A stretch of DNA of 34,756 nucleotides, taken from assembly GCA_030653975.1 (NCBI GenBank), contig JAURYH010000007.1, positions 1-34,756 of the forward strand, written 5' to 3'. This DNA comes from Hydrogenophaga sp. (GTDB lineage Bacteria; Pseudomonadota; Gammaproteobacteria; Burkholderiales; Burkholderiaceae_C). The translations under genes were made by a program, and so were the position numbers. The notes under the pieces are model-generated. The model was given only the letters and a program-made list of their open reading frames with translations, was not told the origin of the DNA and made no database searches. Positions 28,098 to 34,756 of the stretch are shown here, piece by piece (within the stretch, counting starts at the first letter, position 1; every line of letters starts with the position of its first letter).

Positions 28098-29933
28098 ATG
28101 AACACCCCCCTGCACCCCGCCATCGAACGCGTCACACAACGCATCACCGAACGCAGCGCTGACACCCGCGGCGCCTACCTCGCCAGCATGGCCGCCCAGC
28201 GCAAGAACGGCACCCAGCGCGGCGGCATGGGCTGCGCCAACATGGCGCACACCACGGCCGCCCTGCCCGCGAGCGACAAACTCAAGATCCACGCCGAGCG
28301 CGCGCCGCACGTCGGCGTGATCACCGCCTACAACGACATGCTCTCGGCCCACCAGCCCTACGAGCACTACCCCGAGATGCTGCGCAGCCACGCACGCACG
28401 CTGGGCGCCACGGCGCAGGTGGCGGGCGGCGTGCCCGCGATGTGCGACGGCGTCACGCAGGGCGCGGCCGGCATGGAGCTGTCGCTGTTCTCGCGCGACG
28501 TGATCGCCCTGGCCACCGCCGTCGGCCTCTCGCACAACGTGTTCGACGCCGCGCTCATGCTCGGCATCTGCGACAAGATCGTGCCCGGCCTCTTCATGGG
28601 CGCGGTGCAGTTCGGTCATTTGTCCACCGTGTTCGTGCCCGCCGGCCCCATGACCAGCGGCCTCTCGAACGACGCCAAGGCCAAGGTGCGCCAGCAGTAC
28701 GCGCAAGGCCTGGTGGGCCGCGAGGCGCTGCTGGAGAGCGAGGCCCAGGCCTACCACGCGCCCGGCACCTGCACCTTTTACGGCACCGCCAACAGCAACC
28801 AGATGCTGATGGAGATCATGGGCCTGCACCTGCCGGGTGCGTCCTTCGTCAACCCGGGCACCGAACTGCGCGAAGCGCTGAACAAGGCCGCGCTGGAACG
28901 CGCGCTGGCCAACACCGGCAAGACCGGTGAAGCCGCCATCTGCATGGCCGACATCGTGAGCGAAAAAACCATCGTCAACGGCATCATCGGCCTGCTCGCC
29001 ACCGGCGGTTCGACCAACCACACCATCCACCTCGTGGCCATGGCGCGCGCCGCCGGCGTGCTGATCGACTGGGACGACTTCGCCGAACTCTCCGCCGTGG
29101 TGCCGCTGCTGGCCCGCGTCTACCCCAACGGCAGCGCCGACGTGAACCACTTCCACGCCGCGGGCGGCATGGGCTTCCTGATGCAGGAGCTGCTGGCCAA
29201 CGGCCTGCTGCACGGCGACGTGACCACCGTCATGGGCCAGGGCCTGGCCGCCTACACGAACGAGCCCTGTCTGCTAGTCGGCCAGCTGGCCTGGCGCCCG
29301 GTGCCCGCGCAGAGCGGCGACACCGCCGTGCTGCGCACCGTGGCCGACCCCTTCAGCGCCGACGGCGGCCTGCGCCTGCTGCAGGGCAACCTGGGCCGCA
29401 GCGTCGTCAAGGTCTCCGCGGTGAAGCACGAGCACCGCGTGGTGCGCGCGCAGGCCGTGGTGGTGAGTGACCAGGCCGACCTGCTGGCCTTGTTCAACGC
29501 TGGCCAGATCAACAAGGACCTGATCGCCGTCGTGCGCTACCAGGGCCCGCGCGCCAACGGCATGCCCGAACTGCACAAGCTCACGCCACCGCTGGCCGTG
29601 CTGCAGGACAAAGGCTTCAAGGTCGCGCTCGTCACCGACGGCCGCATGAGCGGCGCCTCGGGCAAGGTGCCCGCCGCCATCCACCTCAGCCCCGAAGCCC
29701 TGGCCGACGGCCCGATCGCCCGCGTGATGGACGGCGACTGGATCACGCTGGACTGCGAACGTGGCGTGCTGGAGCTGGAAGTGGACGCCGCCACCCTGGC
29801 CGCGCGCACCGCCGTACACCCCGACCTCAGCCACAACGCCCACGGCACCGGCCGCGAGCTGTTTGGCCTGTTCCGCTCGCACGCGAGCACCGCCGAATCC
29901 GGCGCGTCGCCGCTGTTTGGCGATCGCCCTTGA
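28098..29933 (+). CDS. edd: 6-phosphogluconate dehydratase
   Basis: A 611-residue [4Fe-4S] dehydratase of the IlvD/Edd family that turns 6-phosphogluconate into KDPG, the committing step of the Entner-Doudoroff pathway. Cys 158 (GICDK) and Cys 225 ([14 protein letters not shown]) correspond to the conserved cluster-region cysteines. Cys 116 is in the [10 protein letters not shown] motif. The C-terminal signature [19 protein letters not shown] is intact. CAGGAA precedes ATG 28098. Downstream spacing to eda is 13 bp. Confidence 0.97.
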   Translation: MNTPLHPAIERVTQRITERSADTRGAYLASMAAQRKNGTQRGGMGCANMAHTTAALPASDKLKIHAERAPHVGVITAYNDMLSAHQPYEHYPEMLRSHARTLGATAQVAGGVPAMCDGVTQGAAGMELSLFSRDVIALATAVGLSHNVFDAALMLGICDKIVPGLFMGAVQFGHLSTVFVPAGPMTSGLSNDAKAKVRQQYAQGLVGREALLESEAQAYHAPGTCTFYGTANSNQMLMEIMGLHLPGASFVNPGTELREALNKAALERALANTGKTGEAAICMADIVSEKTIVNGIIGLLATGGSTNHTIHLVAMARAAGVLIDWDDFAELSAVVPLLARVYPNGSADVNHFHAAGGMGFLMQELLANGLLHGDVTTVMGQGLAAYTNEPCLLVGQLAWRPVPAQSGDTAVLRTVADPFSADGGLRLLQGNLGRSVVKVSAVKHEHRVVRAQAVVVSDQADLLALFNAGQINKDLIAVVRYQGPRANGMPELHKLTPPLAVLQDKGFKVALVTDGRMSGASGKVPAAIHLSPEALADGPIARVMDGDWITLDCERGVLELEVDAATLAARTAVHPDLSHNAHGTGRELFGLFRSHASTAESGASPLFGDRP

Positions 29934-29946
29934 ACTGGACCCCACC

Positions 29947-30579
29947 ATGACAACCACCTGCTTCTCCCGCCCCGCCTTCACATCCCGCGTTGTCCCGGTG
30001 ATCGTGCTCACCGACCCGGCCCACGCCGTCCCACTCGCCCACGCCCTGCTCGAAGGGGGCATCGACGTGATGGAGATCACCCTGCGTTCCGACGCCGCGC
30101 TGGCATCCATCGAAGCCGTGGCCAAGGCCGTGCCGCAGATGCACCTGGGCGCGGGCACCGTGACCCGCGTGGCCGAGGTGCAGCGCGTCATCGACGCGGG
30201 CGCCACGTTCGCCCTGTCCCCCGGCGCCACCGACGCGCTGGTCGAAGCCGTCCGGGCCGCGAAGCTGCCCTTCATCCCCGGTGTGATGACACCCGGCGAA
30301 GTCATGCACCGCCGCGAACAGGGCTTCTCGCTCATGAAGCTGTTCCCCGCCCAGCAGGCCGGCGGCCTGGGCATGCTCAAGGCGCTGGGCGCACCGATCC
30401 CCGACGTCCAGTTCTGCCCCACCGGCGGCGTGAGCCCAGAGAACCTGAAAGACTTCCTGAAGCTGCCCAACGTGGCCATGGCCGGAGGCTCCTGGCTCAC
30501 GCCGGCTGATGCGCTGGCGGCTGGCGACTGGGTCCGCATCACAAAGCTGGCGCAAGAGGCCACCGCGCTCGCCGCCTGA
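29947..30579 (+). CDS. eda: KDPG aldolase
   Basis: A 210-residue class I aldolase splitting 2-keto-3-deoxy-6-phosphogluconate to pyruvate and glyceraldehyde 3-phosphate. Schiff-base Lys 131 is in [14 protein letters not shown], and the general acid/base Glu 43 in VMEITLRS. The phosphate-binding GAGTVTR (residues 68-74) and CPTGGV are present. It ends the zwf-pgl-edd-eda block; a repeat-containing gap separates it from pgi. Confidence 0.96.
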   Translation: MTTTCFSRPAFTSRVVPVIVLTDPAHAVPLAHALLEGGIDVMEITLRSDAALASIEAVAKAVPQMHLGAGTVTRVAEVQRVIDAGATFALSPGATDALVEAVRAAKLPFIPGVMTPGEVMHRREQGFSLMKLFPAQQAGGLGMLKALGAPIPDVQFCPTGGVSPENLKDFLKLPNVAMAGGSWLTPADALAAGDWVRITKLAQEATALAA

Positions 30580-30617
30580 CAGCGCTCGGCGGCAGGGTTG
30601 CCGCAAAAGACACAATA

Positions 30618-30692
30618 CCGTTCGGGCTGAGCCTGTCGAAGCCCTCGTACCGACACACCGCGCCAGCCCTTCGACAGGCTCAGGGCGAACGG
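30618..30692. repeat. Inverted pair of the GACAGGCTCAGGGCGAACGG repeat
   Basis: A 26-28-bp sequence occurs twice in opposite orientation, 30618-30644 and 30665-30692, separated by about 20 bp. It could form a long hairpin in RNA. This CCTTCGACAGGCTC-type sequence is a widely dispersed intergenic repeat in Burkholderiales. It lies between eda and pgi and may attenuate or protect the operon transcript. Confidence 0.8.
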
Positions 30693-30714
30693 AGAGAAAC
30701 AAGGCAGTCGCCCC

Positions 30715-32355
30715 ATGTCTACCCCGCAGACCTCACCCACCCAACTCCCCGCCTGGCAACAGCTCGATCAGCTCGCCACCGCACCGCAGCCGCACCTGCG
30801 CGACCGCCTCGCCGAGCCCGACCGCGAACAGCAGATGCAGGCCGCCGCCGCGGGCACCGGCATCCAGATCGACTTCAGCCGCCAGGCGCTGGACGGTGCC
30901 GTGTGGGACGCCCTGCTCGACCTGGCCCGCCAGACCGGCGTGGAGCGCCAGCGCGACGCCATGTTCCGCGGCGACGTGATCAACACCTCCGAACAACGCG
31001 CCGTGCTGCACGTGGCGCTGCGTGGCAAGCCCGGCGCCAGCGGCAGCGATGCGCCCTGGGGTGCGGACATCCAGCAACTGGTGCAAGCCGAGCTGGAGCG
31101 CGTCTGCGCCTTCGCCGACCGCGTGCGCGCCGGTGAGGTCAAAGGCAGCACGGGCCTCGCCATCACCGACGTGGTGAACATCGGCATCGGCGGCTCCGAC
31201 CTCGGCCCGCGCATGGCGGCCGACGCGCTGGCACCCCTGTGCAGCGACGGCAAGACGGGCGTGCGCGTGCACTTCGTCAGCAACCCCGACGCCTGGGCGC
31301 TGCACAGCACGCTGCGCGGCCTGAATCCGCTCACCACGCTCATCGTCGTGGCCAGCAAGACCTTCACCACGCAGGAAACCATGACCAACGCCGCCTCCGC
31401 GCGGCGCTGGCTGCAGGACGCCGGCATCGAAGGCGCAGCGCAGAGCCCGCACCTGGTCGCCATCACCGCCGCGCCGCAAAAATCCGGCGCCGCCGGCTAC
31501 CCGGCTGAGCACACCTTCACCTTCTGGGACTGGGTCGGTGGCCGTTATTCCATCTGGTCCGCGCTCGGCCTGCCGCTGGCCGTGGCCATCGGCGCAGCAG
31601 CTTTCCGCGAATTCCTGGCCGGCGGCCAGGCCATGGACGCGCACTTCCGCAGCGCCCCGCTGGCGCAGAACCTGCCCGTCATCCTGGCCCTGAGCGGCGT
31701 GTGGAACCGCAACTTCCTGCACTGCCCCACCCAGCTGCTCTCCACCTACCCCAGCCGCCTGGTGCGCTTCGCGCCCTTCGTGCAACAGATGGACATGGAA
31801 AGCAACGGCAAACGCACCCGCAAGGACGGCCAGCCCTGCGACACACACACCGGCCCCATCGTCTGGGGCGGCCTCGGCATCGACGGGCAACACGCCTACT
31901 TCCAGCTGCTGCACCAGGGCACGCACCGCGTGCCGGTGGAATTTGTCGGTGTGCTGAACGAAGACACGCCCCTGCCGCTGGCCGCCGAACACCACCGCGT
32001 GGTCAACCTCAACCTGCGCGCCCAGGCCCAGGCCCTGGCCCTTGGCCGCAACGAAGCCGACACCCTGCAGGCCCTCATGGCCGAAGGCATGAGCGCCGAA
32101 CAGGCCGAGGTGTTTGTGAGCCAGCGCAGCTTCAAGGGCGACGTGCCCAGCAGCACCGTCTGGCTCGACGCCCTCACCCCGCACCGCCTCGGCGCGCTGA
32201 TCGCGCTGTACGAACACAAGGTCTTCACGCAAGCCGCCATCTGGGGCATCAACGCCTACGACCAGTGGGGCGTGGAACTGGGCAAGACCATGGCGAAACA
32301 AATGGAAACCCCCCGCGGTGCTTCGCACCTCCCCCCTGCCGGGGGCAACGCCTGA
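30715..32355 (+). CDS. pgi: Glucose-6-phosphate isomerase
   Basis: A 546-residue cytoplasmic enzyme interconverting fructose 6-phosphate and glucose 6-phosphate. Visible blocks are [58 protein letters not shown] (catalytic Glu region) and the PS00174-like C-terminal motif [13 protein letters not shown]. It would feed fructose 6-phosphate from the kinase into zwf. The last 14 residues ([14 protein letters not shown]) are encoded by a GC-rich palindromic repeat and are not part of the conserved fold. No strong ribosome site is seen before ATG 30715. Confidence 0.95.
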   Translation: MSTPQTSPTQLPAWQQLDQLATAPQPHLRDRLAEPDREQQMQAAAAGTGIQIDFSRQALDGAVWDALLDLARQTGVERQRDAMFRGDVINTSEQRAVLHVALRGKPGASGSDAPWGADIQQLVQAELERVCAFADRVRAGEVKGSTGLAITDVVNIGIGGSDLGPRMAADALAPLCSDGKTGVRVHFVSNPDAWALHSTLRGLNPLTTLIVVASKTFTTQETMTNAASARRWLQDAGIEGAAQSPHLVAITAAPQKSGAAGYPAEHTFTFWDWVGGRYSIWSALGLPLAVAIGAAAFREFLAGGQAMDAHFRSAPLAQNLPVILALSGVWNRNFLHCPTQLLSTYPSRLVRFAPFVQQMDMESNGKRTRKDGQPCDTHTGPIVWGGLGIDGQHAYFQLLHQGTHRVPVEFVGVLNEDTPLPLAAEHHRVVNLNLRAQAQALALGRNEADTLQALMAEGMSAEQAEVFVSQRSFKGDVPSSTVWLDALTPHRLGALIALYEHKVFTQAAIWGINAYDQWGVELGKTMAKQMETPRGASHLPPAGGNA

Positions 32356-32395
32356 GGCCCGGCAAAGCCGGTTCCTCGGCGTTCCTGGACCAAAT
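32308..32395. repeat. GC-rich hairpin element across the pgi stop codon
   Basis: Contains ggtgc-ttc-gcacc, ccccc-tgc-cgggg and ccggc-aaa-gccgg hairpins in succession. It begins inside pgi, includes its TGA (32353-32355) and reaches almost to mgsA. There is no T-run, so it is not a classical terminator. Confidence 0.6.
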
Positions 32396-32410
32396 ACACC
32401 TTCTCCGACC

Positions 32411-32779
32411 ATGCGCATCGCCCTCATTGCCCACGACAAGAAAAAAGACGCCATCGTCGCCCTGGCCAACGAGTTCGCGGCCCTGCTGCGACAACACACG
32501 CTCATGGGCACCGGCACCACCGGCGGGCGCCTTGAATCCGAAGTGGGGCTGAACGTGGAACGCCTGCTCAGCGGCCCGCTGGGCGGCGACCTGCAGATCG
32601 GCGCACGCCTCGCCATGGGCGAGGTGGACATCGTGATCTTCCTGCGCGACCCCATGACCGCCCAGCCCCACGAACCCGACATCAGCGCGCTGCTGCGCGC
32701 CTGCGACGTGCACAACGTGCCGTGTGCGACGAACGTGTCGACGGCGCGGTTGCTGCTGGACGATCTGGCGCGGCGCTGA
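32411..32779 (+). CDS. mgsA: Methylglyoxal synthase
   Basis: A 122-residue enzyme converting dihydroxyacetone phosphate to methylglyoxal and phosphate. The active-site segment [14 protein letters not shown] carries catalytic D60 (D71 in E. coli). H8, D80, H87 in PHEPD and D90 match other conserved positions, and the fold is complete through [14 protein letters not shown]. It is about 30 residues shorter than the E. coli protein at both ends but keeps all motifs. It follows pgi by 55 bp, so it is probably co-transcribed and would bypass lower glycolysis when triose phosphate accumulates. Confidence 0.93.
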   Translation: MRIALIAHDKKKDAIVALANEFAALLRQHTLMGTGTTGGRLESEVGLNVERLLSGPLGGDLQIGARLAMGEVDIVIFLRDPMTAQPHEPDISALLRACDVHNVPCATNVSTARLLLDDLARR

Positions 32780-32782
32780 GCT

Positions 32783-33185
32783 GGCTGGACGTTTCCCAAT
32801 CAAACTCACCGAGCTGCTGAAGCGCCCGGTACTGTTCTTCCGTCAGCAGCTCGATGCCCATCGCCGCGGCCATTTCGCCCGCTCTGTGCTTGGGCTTGTT
32901 CTCCTTTCTGGCCGCAAGAGCTTGGCCGTCGCAACAGGTGCTCCTGCGCCCTGTGGGGCTCTCCGGGGAGCAGTCGCAAAAGACGAGGTGACCGGAATCG
33001 TTGGCCTCGCCGATAACGTCCGGCTCACCGCCCGTGGCCTCCATCGCCTGCAGCGACCTCAGCGCTTCGGAATGGCGTTCGAGCCTGGCGGGCACGTCTC
33101 ACCATGCCGTCCCGGCGTGCCGGTGCATGTGCTTCTCGAAGCGGCGCCGGACATCATCGTCAAGCCCATCCAGCGCCCAGATACC
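32783..33185 (-). pseudogene. DUF4256 gene remnant
   Basis: The minus strand encodes DUF4256-like sequence: RRRFEKHMHRHAGTAW, a stop codon (TGA, 33099-33101) where relatives have a residue before D-V, then SLQAMEATGGEPDVIG, FCDCSPESPTGRRS, ARKENKPK and MGIELLTEEQYRALQQLGEF. Identity to the family ends at ETSS, about 12 bp from the mgsA stop. The usual last 50 or so residues (CDRRY, the YYAARGFRG-type end) are missing. So there is both an internal stop and a 3' truncation. DUF4256 function is unknown. Confidence 0.75.
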
Positions 33186-33267
33186 TGGCGCGCACCAGGC
33201 CCGCCGGACAGAAAAAAAGACGTGACGGTTTTCTCCAAAATTTGAATTGATCGGACCTTGAGTTTCA

Positions 33268-33409
33268 ATGGACCTGGTGATCGAACACCGACGCGGGCGA
33301 CAAGTTCGTCCACGGCCTGGTGCTGCACGACCACGACCGCATCACCCCGTTCGACGAAAAGCGGCACGCGGTGCCGGTGTCCCTGTTGTGGGAGACAGGT
33401 GGGGGTTAG
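33268..33409 (+). pseudogene. Fragment of an AAA ATPase with DUF4143-type C-terminus
   Basis: Two frames each hold a piece: MDLVIEHRRGR, resembling the nuclease-like EVDLVIEH strand of DUF4143 ATPases, and then, shifted, GDKFVHGLVLHDHDRITPF and HAVPVSLLWETGGG with a TAG at 33407-33409. This matches the end of such proteins (GLVLYxGxRxxPF, AVPVxxLW). About 30 residues between the pieces are gone. Assignment is from family memory. Confidence 0.4.
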
Positions 33410-33724
33410 CGAGCACCGGCATGCCGGGCACCGCCGGCCCACAGAGTCGGCCACATCAGCCGCGCCAAGGGCGATGTGGCCTGGCCCGCGCCGAGAGCGC
33501 GACCCAACGCGTCAACAGCCTCAGCGTCCAGATACAGCGCGAGTGCAAACAGTATTGCGACCAACAACGCCTCCCTGTCACACGGCCGCTACCTGCGGTC
33601 CAGATAGGATGGCCACGCGCAGGCTGAGTCGGCAGTTGCCGCGCTTCGTCGTGAACGATCAGCGCTCATCTGTGGTTGTTCAATTTCGGCCAAGAGCGGT
33701 CTGTGCCCAAAGGGGAAAGCTGTC
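33410..33724. other. Non-coding stretch before the cassette
   Basis: About 315 bp without a supported gene. The part after 33600 drops in G+C. No repeat or RNA is recognised. Confidence 0.5.
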
Positions 33725-33782
33725 GTTCAACGTCTGCCATCACGGGCTGCCGTAGGCAGCCCCGTGGATGGAAATGTTATAC
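33725..33782 (-). repeat. Candidate integron attC site
   Basis: On the minus strand the 58-bp site runs GTATAAC (R''), a long imperfect hairpin with arms CCATCCACGGGGCTGCC and GGCAGCCCGTGATGG, loop TAC, and ends GTTGAAC (R', fits GTTRRRY). Two unpaired bases lie in one arm only, as in attC sites, where they set strand choice. The R'' box is the exact complement of GTTATAC at the far end of the cassette, as expected if both belonged to one circular cassette. Confidence 0.7.
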
Positions 33783-33783
33783 G

Positions 33784-34083
33784 TCATGCATCAACGCGCC
33801 AACTCTGCTTCTCAAGTTGGTTTCTCGATATCTTTGAATGACCAATACAAAGCTCTTGGACTCTTGCCTCCGATAACTTCGTGGCTGCAGAGATCGCATG
33901 AGTTGTACGAAACCTCCAATCGGCTTCTATTGAATATTGAGCTAGGTATTGATATATAGCGCTTCCATCTCGCGAGTCGCGAATGAATTTGTGCGCTCGC
34001 TTGACGATATACGCCAAGACCAAGATGGCCACACCGGAAAACACTGCGTTATTGGAAATGACATCGAATATTTCTATGCTCAC
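33784..34083 (-). CDS. Cassette gene 2: small single-span membrane protein
   Basis: A 99-residue protein starting with GTG 34083, which overlaps the stop of the preceding gene (GTGA). One transmembrane segment is near residues 12-29 (NAVFSGVAILVLAYIV), followed by a basic stretch (KRAHKFIRD) expected on the cytoplasmic side. The C-terminal half (THAISAATKLSEARVQELCI, then GHSKISRNQ) looks helical and recalls a helix-turn-helix, without certainty. The stop codon TGA lies within the cassette-end sequence TGACGTATAAC. I recognise no family. Overlap with gene 1 suggests the two products act together. Confidence 0.7.
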   Translation of the reverse strand: MSIEIFDVISNNAVFSGVAILVLAYIVKRAHKFIRDSRDGSAIYQYLAQYSIEADWRFRTTHAISAATKLSEARVQELCIGHSKISRNQLEKQSWRVDA

Positions 34084-34508
34084 TCCTGCTCTCCCAGTTG
34101 GATTCCAAGGCCCCTCAGTCGTTCGCGATAGGAGGGGTCACGCATACGAGCCTTTGATTCGGATATGTTGCGACGGAGATCTGCGCTCAACAACCAAAAC
34201 CAACCGGCAACCCCGATCGGCACGGCCACAAACCATGGAATTTGCACAGACAAGTACTTGGTCGTTACATCTGCCAGAAGGAGCCCAGTTCCTATGCCAA
34301 GCCAAACAGAGATGAACGCGACCTTTAGATAAAATAAGACCTTACGGTTTGGTGTCTTTAGATCCCACTCCGTGCGATTTTTGGAGACATCGAACTCTTT
34401 GCCACACTTATTGCATGCGACAAACGGTGGCCCCACGGACTGATAAGCATCCTGAAGTTCAATGTGAGCTTTGCACGAAGGACACCTATAGCTGATGTAC
34501 GTAGGCAC
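34080..34508 (-). CDS. Cassette gene 1: zinc-ribbon membrane protein
   Basis: A 142-residue protein with GTG start at 34508, preceded by AAGGGA and only 21 bp from the cassette boundary. The N-terminal zinc ribbon has Cys 9, 12, 32 and 35 (RCPSCK and ACNKCGKEF). Two transmembrane helices lie near residues 56-79 and 88-108, and the tail is charged (NISESKARMRDPSYRERLRG). The layout (cytoplasmic zinc ribbon plus two helices) is seen in assorted small membrane proteins of unknown role. No specific family is recognised. Base composition differs from the chromosomal genes, consistent with acquisition. Confidence 0.75.
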   Translation of the reverse strand: MPTYISYRCPSCKAHIELQDAYQSVGPPFVACNKCGKEFDVSKNRTEWDLKTPNRKVLFYLKVAFISVWLGIGTGLLLADVTTKYLSVQIPWFVAVPIGVAGWFWLLSADLRRNISESKARMRDPSYRERLRGLGIQLGEQE

Positions 34509-34522
34509 GATTTTCCCTTGAC

Positions 34523-34585
34523 GTATAACGTAATGTCCAGAGCAAAATCTGCTCTATAAGTTGGGCGCTGCTCCATAAGTTGGTC
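34523..34585 (-). repeat. Candidate second attC (or its remains)
   Basis: On the minus strand GTTATAC (34529-34523) is preceded by a TGCTC/GAGCA hairpin and by two possible R'' boxes, GCCCAAC (34566-34560) and GACCAAC (34585-34579). CCAACTTAT-G/A-GAGCAG is duplicated in tandem about 19 bp apart, which makes the exact site ambiguous (44 or 63 bp). It would be the attC of a preceding cassette. Confidence 0.4.
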
Positions 34586-34712
34586 ATCTTAACTCCCTAA
34601 AAACACAACCAGATCGAATACGAAGGGACTTCCCACTTCCGGGCGACGGCATCGAAGTGCCAAGATTGGTTTTGGAAGTCAATCTGAAACCCTTGTTGGA
34701 AGGAGAAGTCCC
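34586..34712 (+). mobile_element. 5' non-coding part of an IS110-family element
   Basis: The sequence leading to the transposase start contains stretches such as GGGACTTCCC, and AGGAGA serves as the ribosome site. The left end of the element cannot be fixed by eye, since IS110 members have few or no terminal inverted repeats; the start coordinate is approximate. Confidence 0.4.
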
Positions 34713-34756
34713 ATGAGCAAGATTACACGAGTCGGTGTGGATTTGGCCAAACGTGT
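34713..34756 (+). CDS. IS110-family transposase, N-terminal fragment (cut by window end)
   Basis: ATG 34713 follows AGGAGA. The first 14 residues, MSKITRVGVDLAKR, match the start of IS110-type DEDD transposases, where the first catalytic Asp is in GVDLAK. The gene runs off the window. The DEDD nuclease and the Ser-bearing domain lie outside. Confidence 0.75.
   Translation, partial: MSKITRVGVDLAKR

Larger units (their letters stand above)
33776..34529 (-). mobile_element. Probable integron gene cassette with two genes
   Basis: A 754-bp segment bounded by GTTATACGTCA (33776-33786) and its perfect inverse TGACGTATAAC (34519-34529). Read on the minus strand it begins with GTTATAC, has a 21-bp leader, two overlapping genes and an attC right after the last stop codon. 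G+C is clearly below that of the flanking chromosome. No integrase gene lies in the window. An alternative is a transposon-like element with 11-bp inverted ends, but no transposase is inside it. Confidence 0.65.

Noticed and set aside
33276..33420. Possible CRISPR-like or tandem repeat near the remnants
   Set aside because: No regularly spaced repeat units are present here or elsewhere in the window.
33776..34529. MITE or transposon with 11-bp terminal inverted repeats
   Set aside because: The inverse ends are better explained by cassette boxes, because only one end carries the long bulged hairpin and no target duplication is seen; kept as an alternative.

Overview
The window reads as chromosomal DNA of a Burkholderiales betaproteobacterium, most likely Comamonadaceae (Hydrogenophaga/Acidovorax-like). 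The basis is high G+C, an Entner-Doudoroff gene order, FrcBCA-type fructose transport, and the GC-rich intergenic repeats typical of that family. This placement comes from pattern recognition, not a database search.

Layout. (1) 182-2604: a phosphotransferase-fold kinase diverges from a C-terminally truncated 3-hydroxyacyl-CoA dehydrogenase across a short region holding a GntR/FCD-type palindrome. (2) 2646-5537: a tight run of a Bcr/CflA-type MFS exporter, miaA and an orphan LolD-like ATPase. (3) 5975-16297: an alpha-glucoside (trehalose/maltose/sucrose-type) module. It holds a RafY-like porin, a LacI regulator, a binding protein, two permeases, a GH13 alpha-glucosidase, a MalK/UgpC-like ATPase and pgm. 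The order regulator-E-F-G-glucosidase-K matches the agl arrangement of Sinorhizobium. The porin and transporter promoters share a LacI operator and a second motif exactly 45 bp upstream of it. (4) 16390-19382, minus strand: a CsgG/DUF4810/DUF799 lipoprotein operon, then a small lipoprotein, both of lower G+C. (5) 19884-25805: a fructose-type module with a ROK regulator, a FucU/RbsD-like protein, FrcA, FrcC and FrcB on the minus strand and a divergent PfkB kinase. (6) 25917-32779: zwf-pgl-edd-eda-pgi-mgsA, with a HexR-like operator before zwf.

Together, regions 3, 5 and 6 bring in di- or oligosaccharides and fructose, convert them to hexose phosphates and send these through the Entner-Doudoroff route. 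A glucokinase and hexR are not in the window.

(7) 32780-34756 is a scrapyard and mobile region. It contains a broken DUF4256 gene, a remnant of a DUF4143-type ATPase, what looks like an integron gene cassette carrying two unknown membrane-protein genes with recognisable attC architecture and no integrase, and the start of an IS110-family transposase cut by the window end. The cassette is the most unusual content here.
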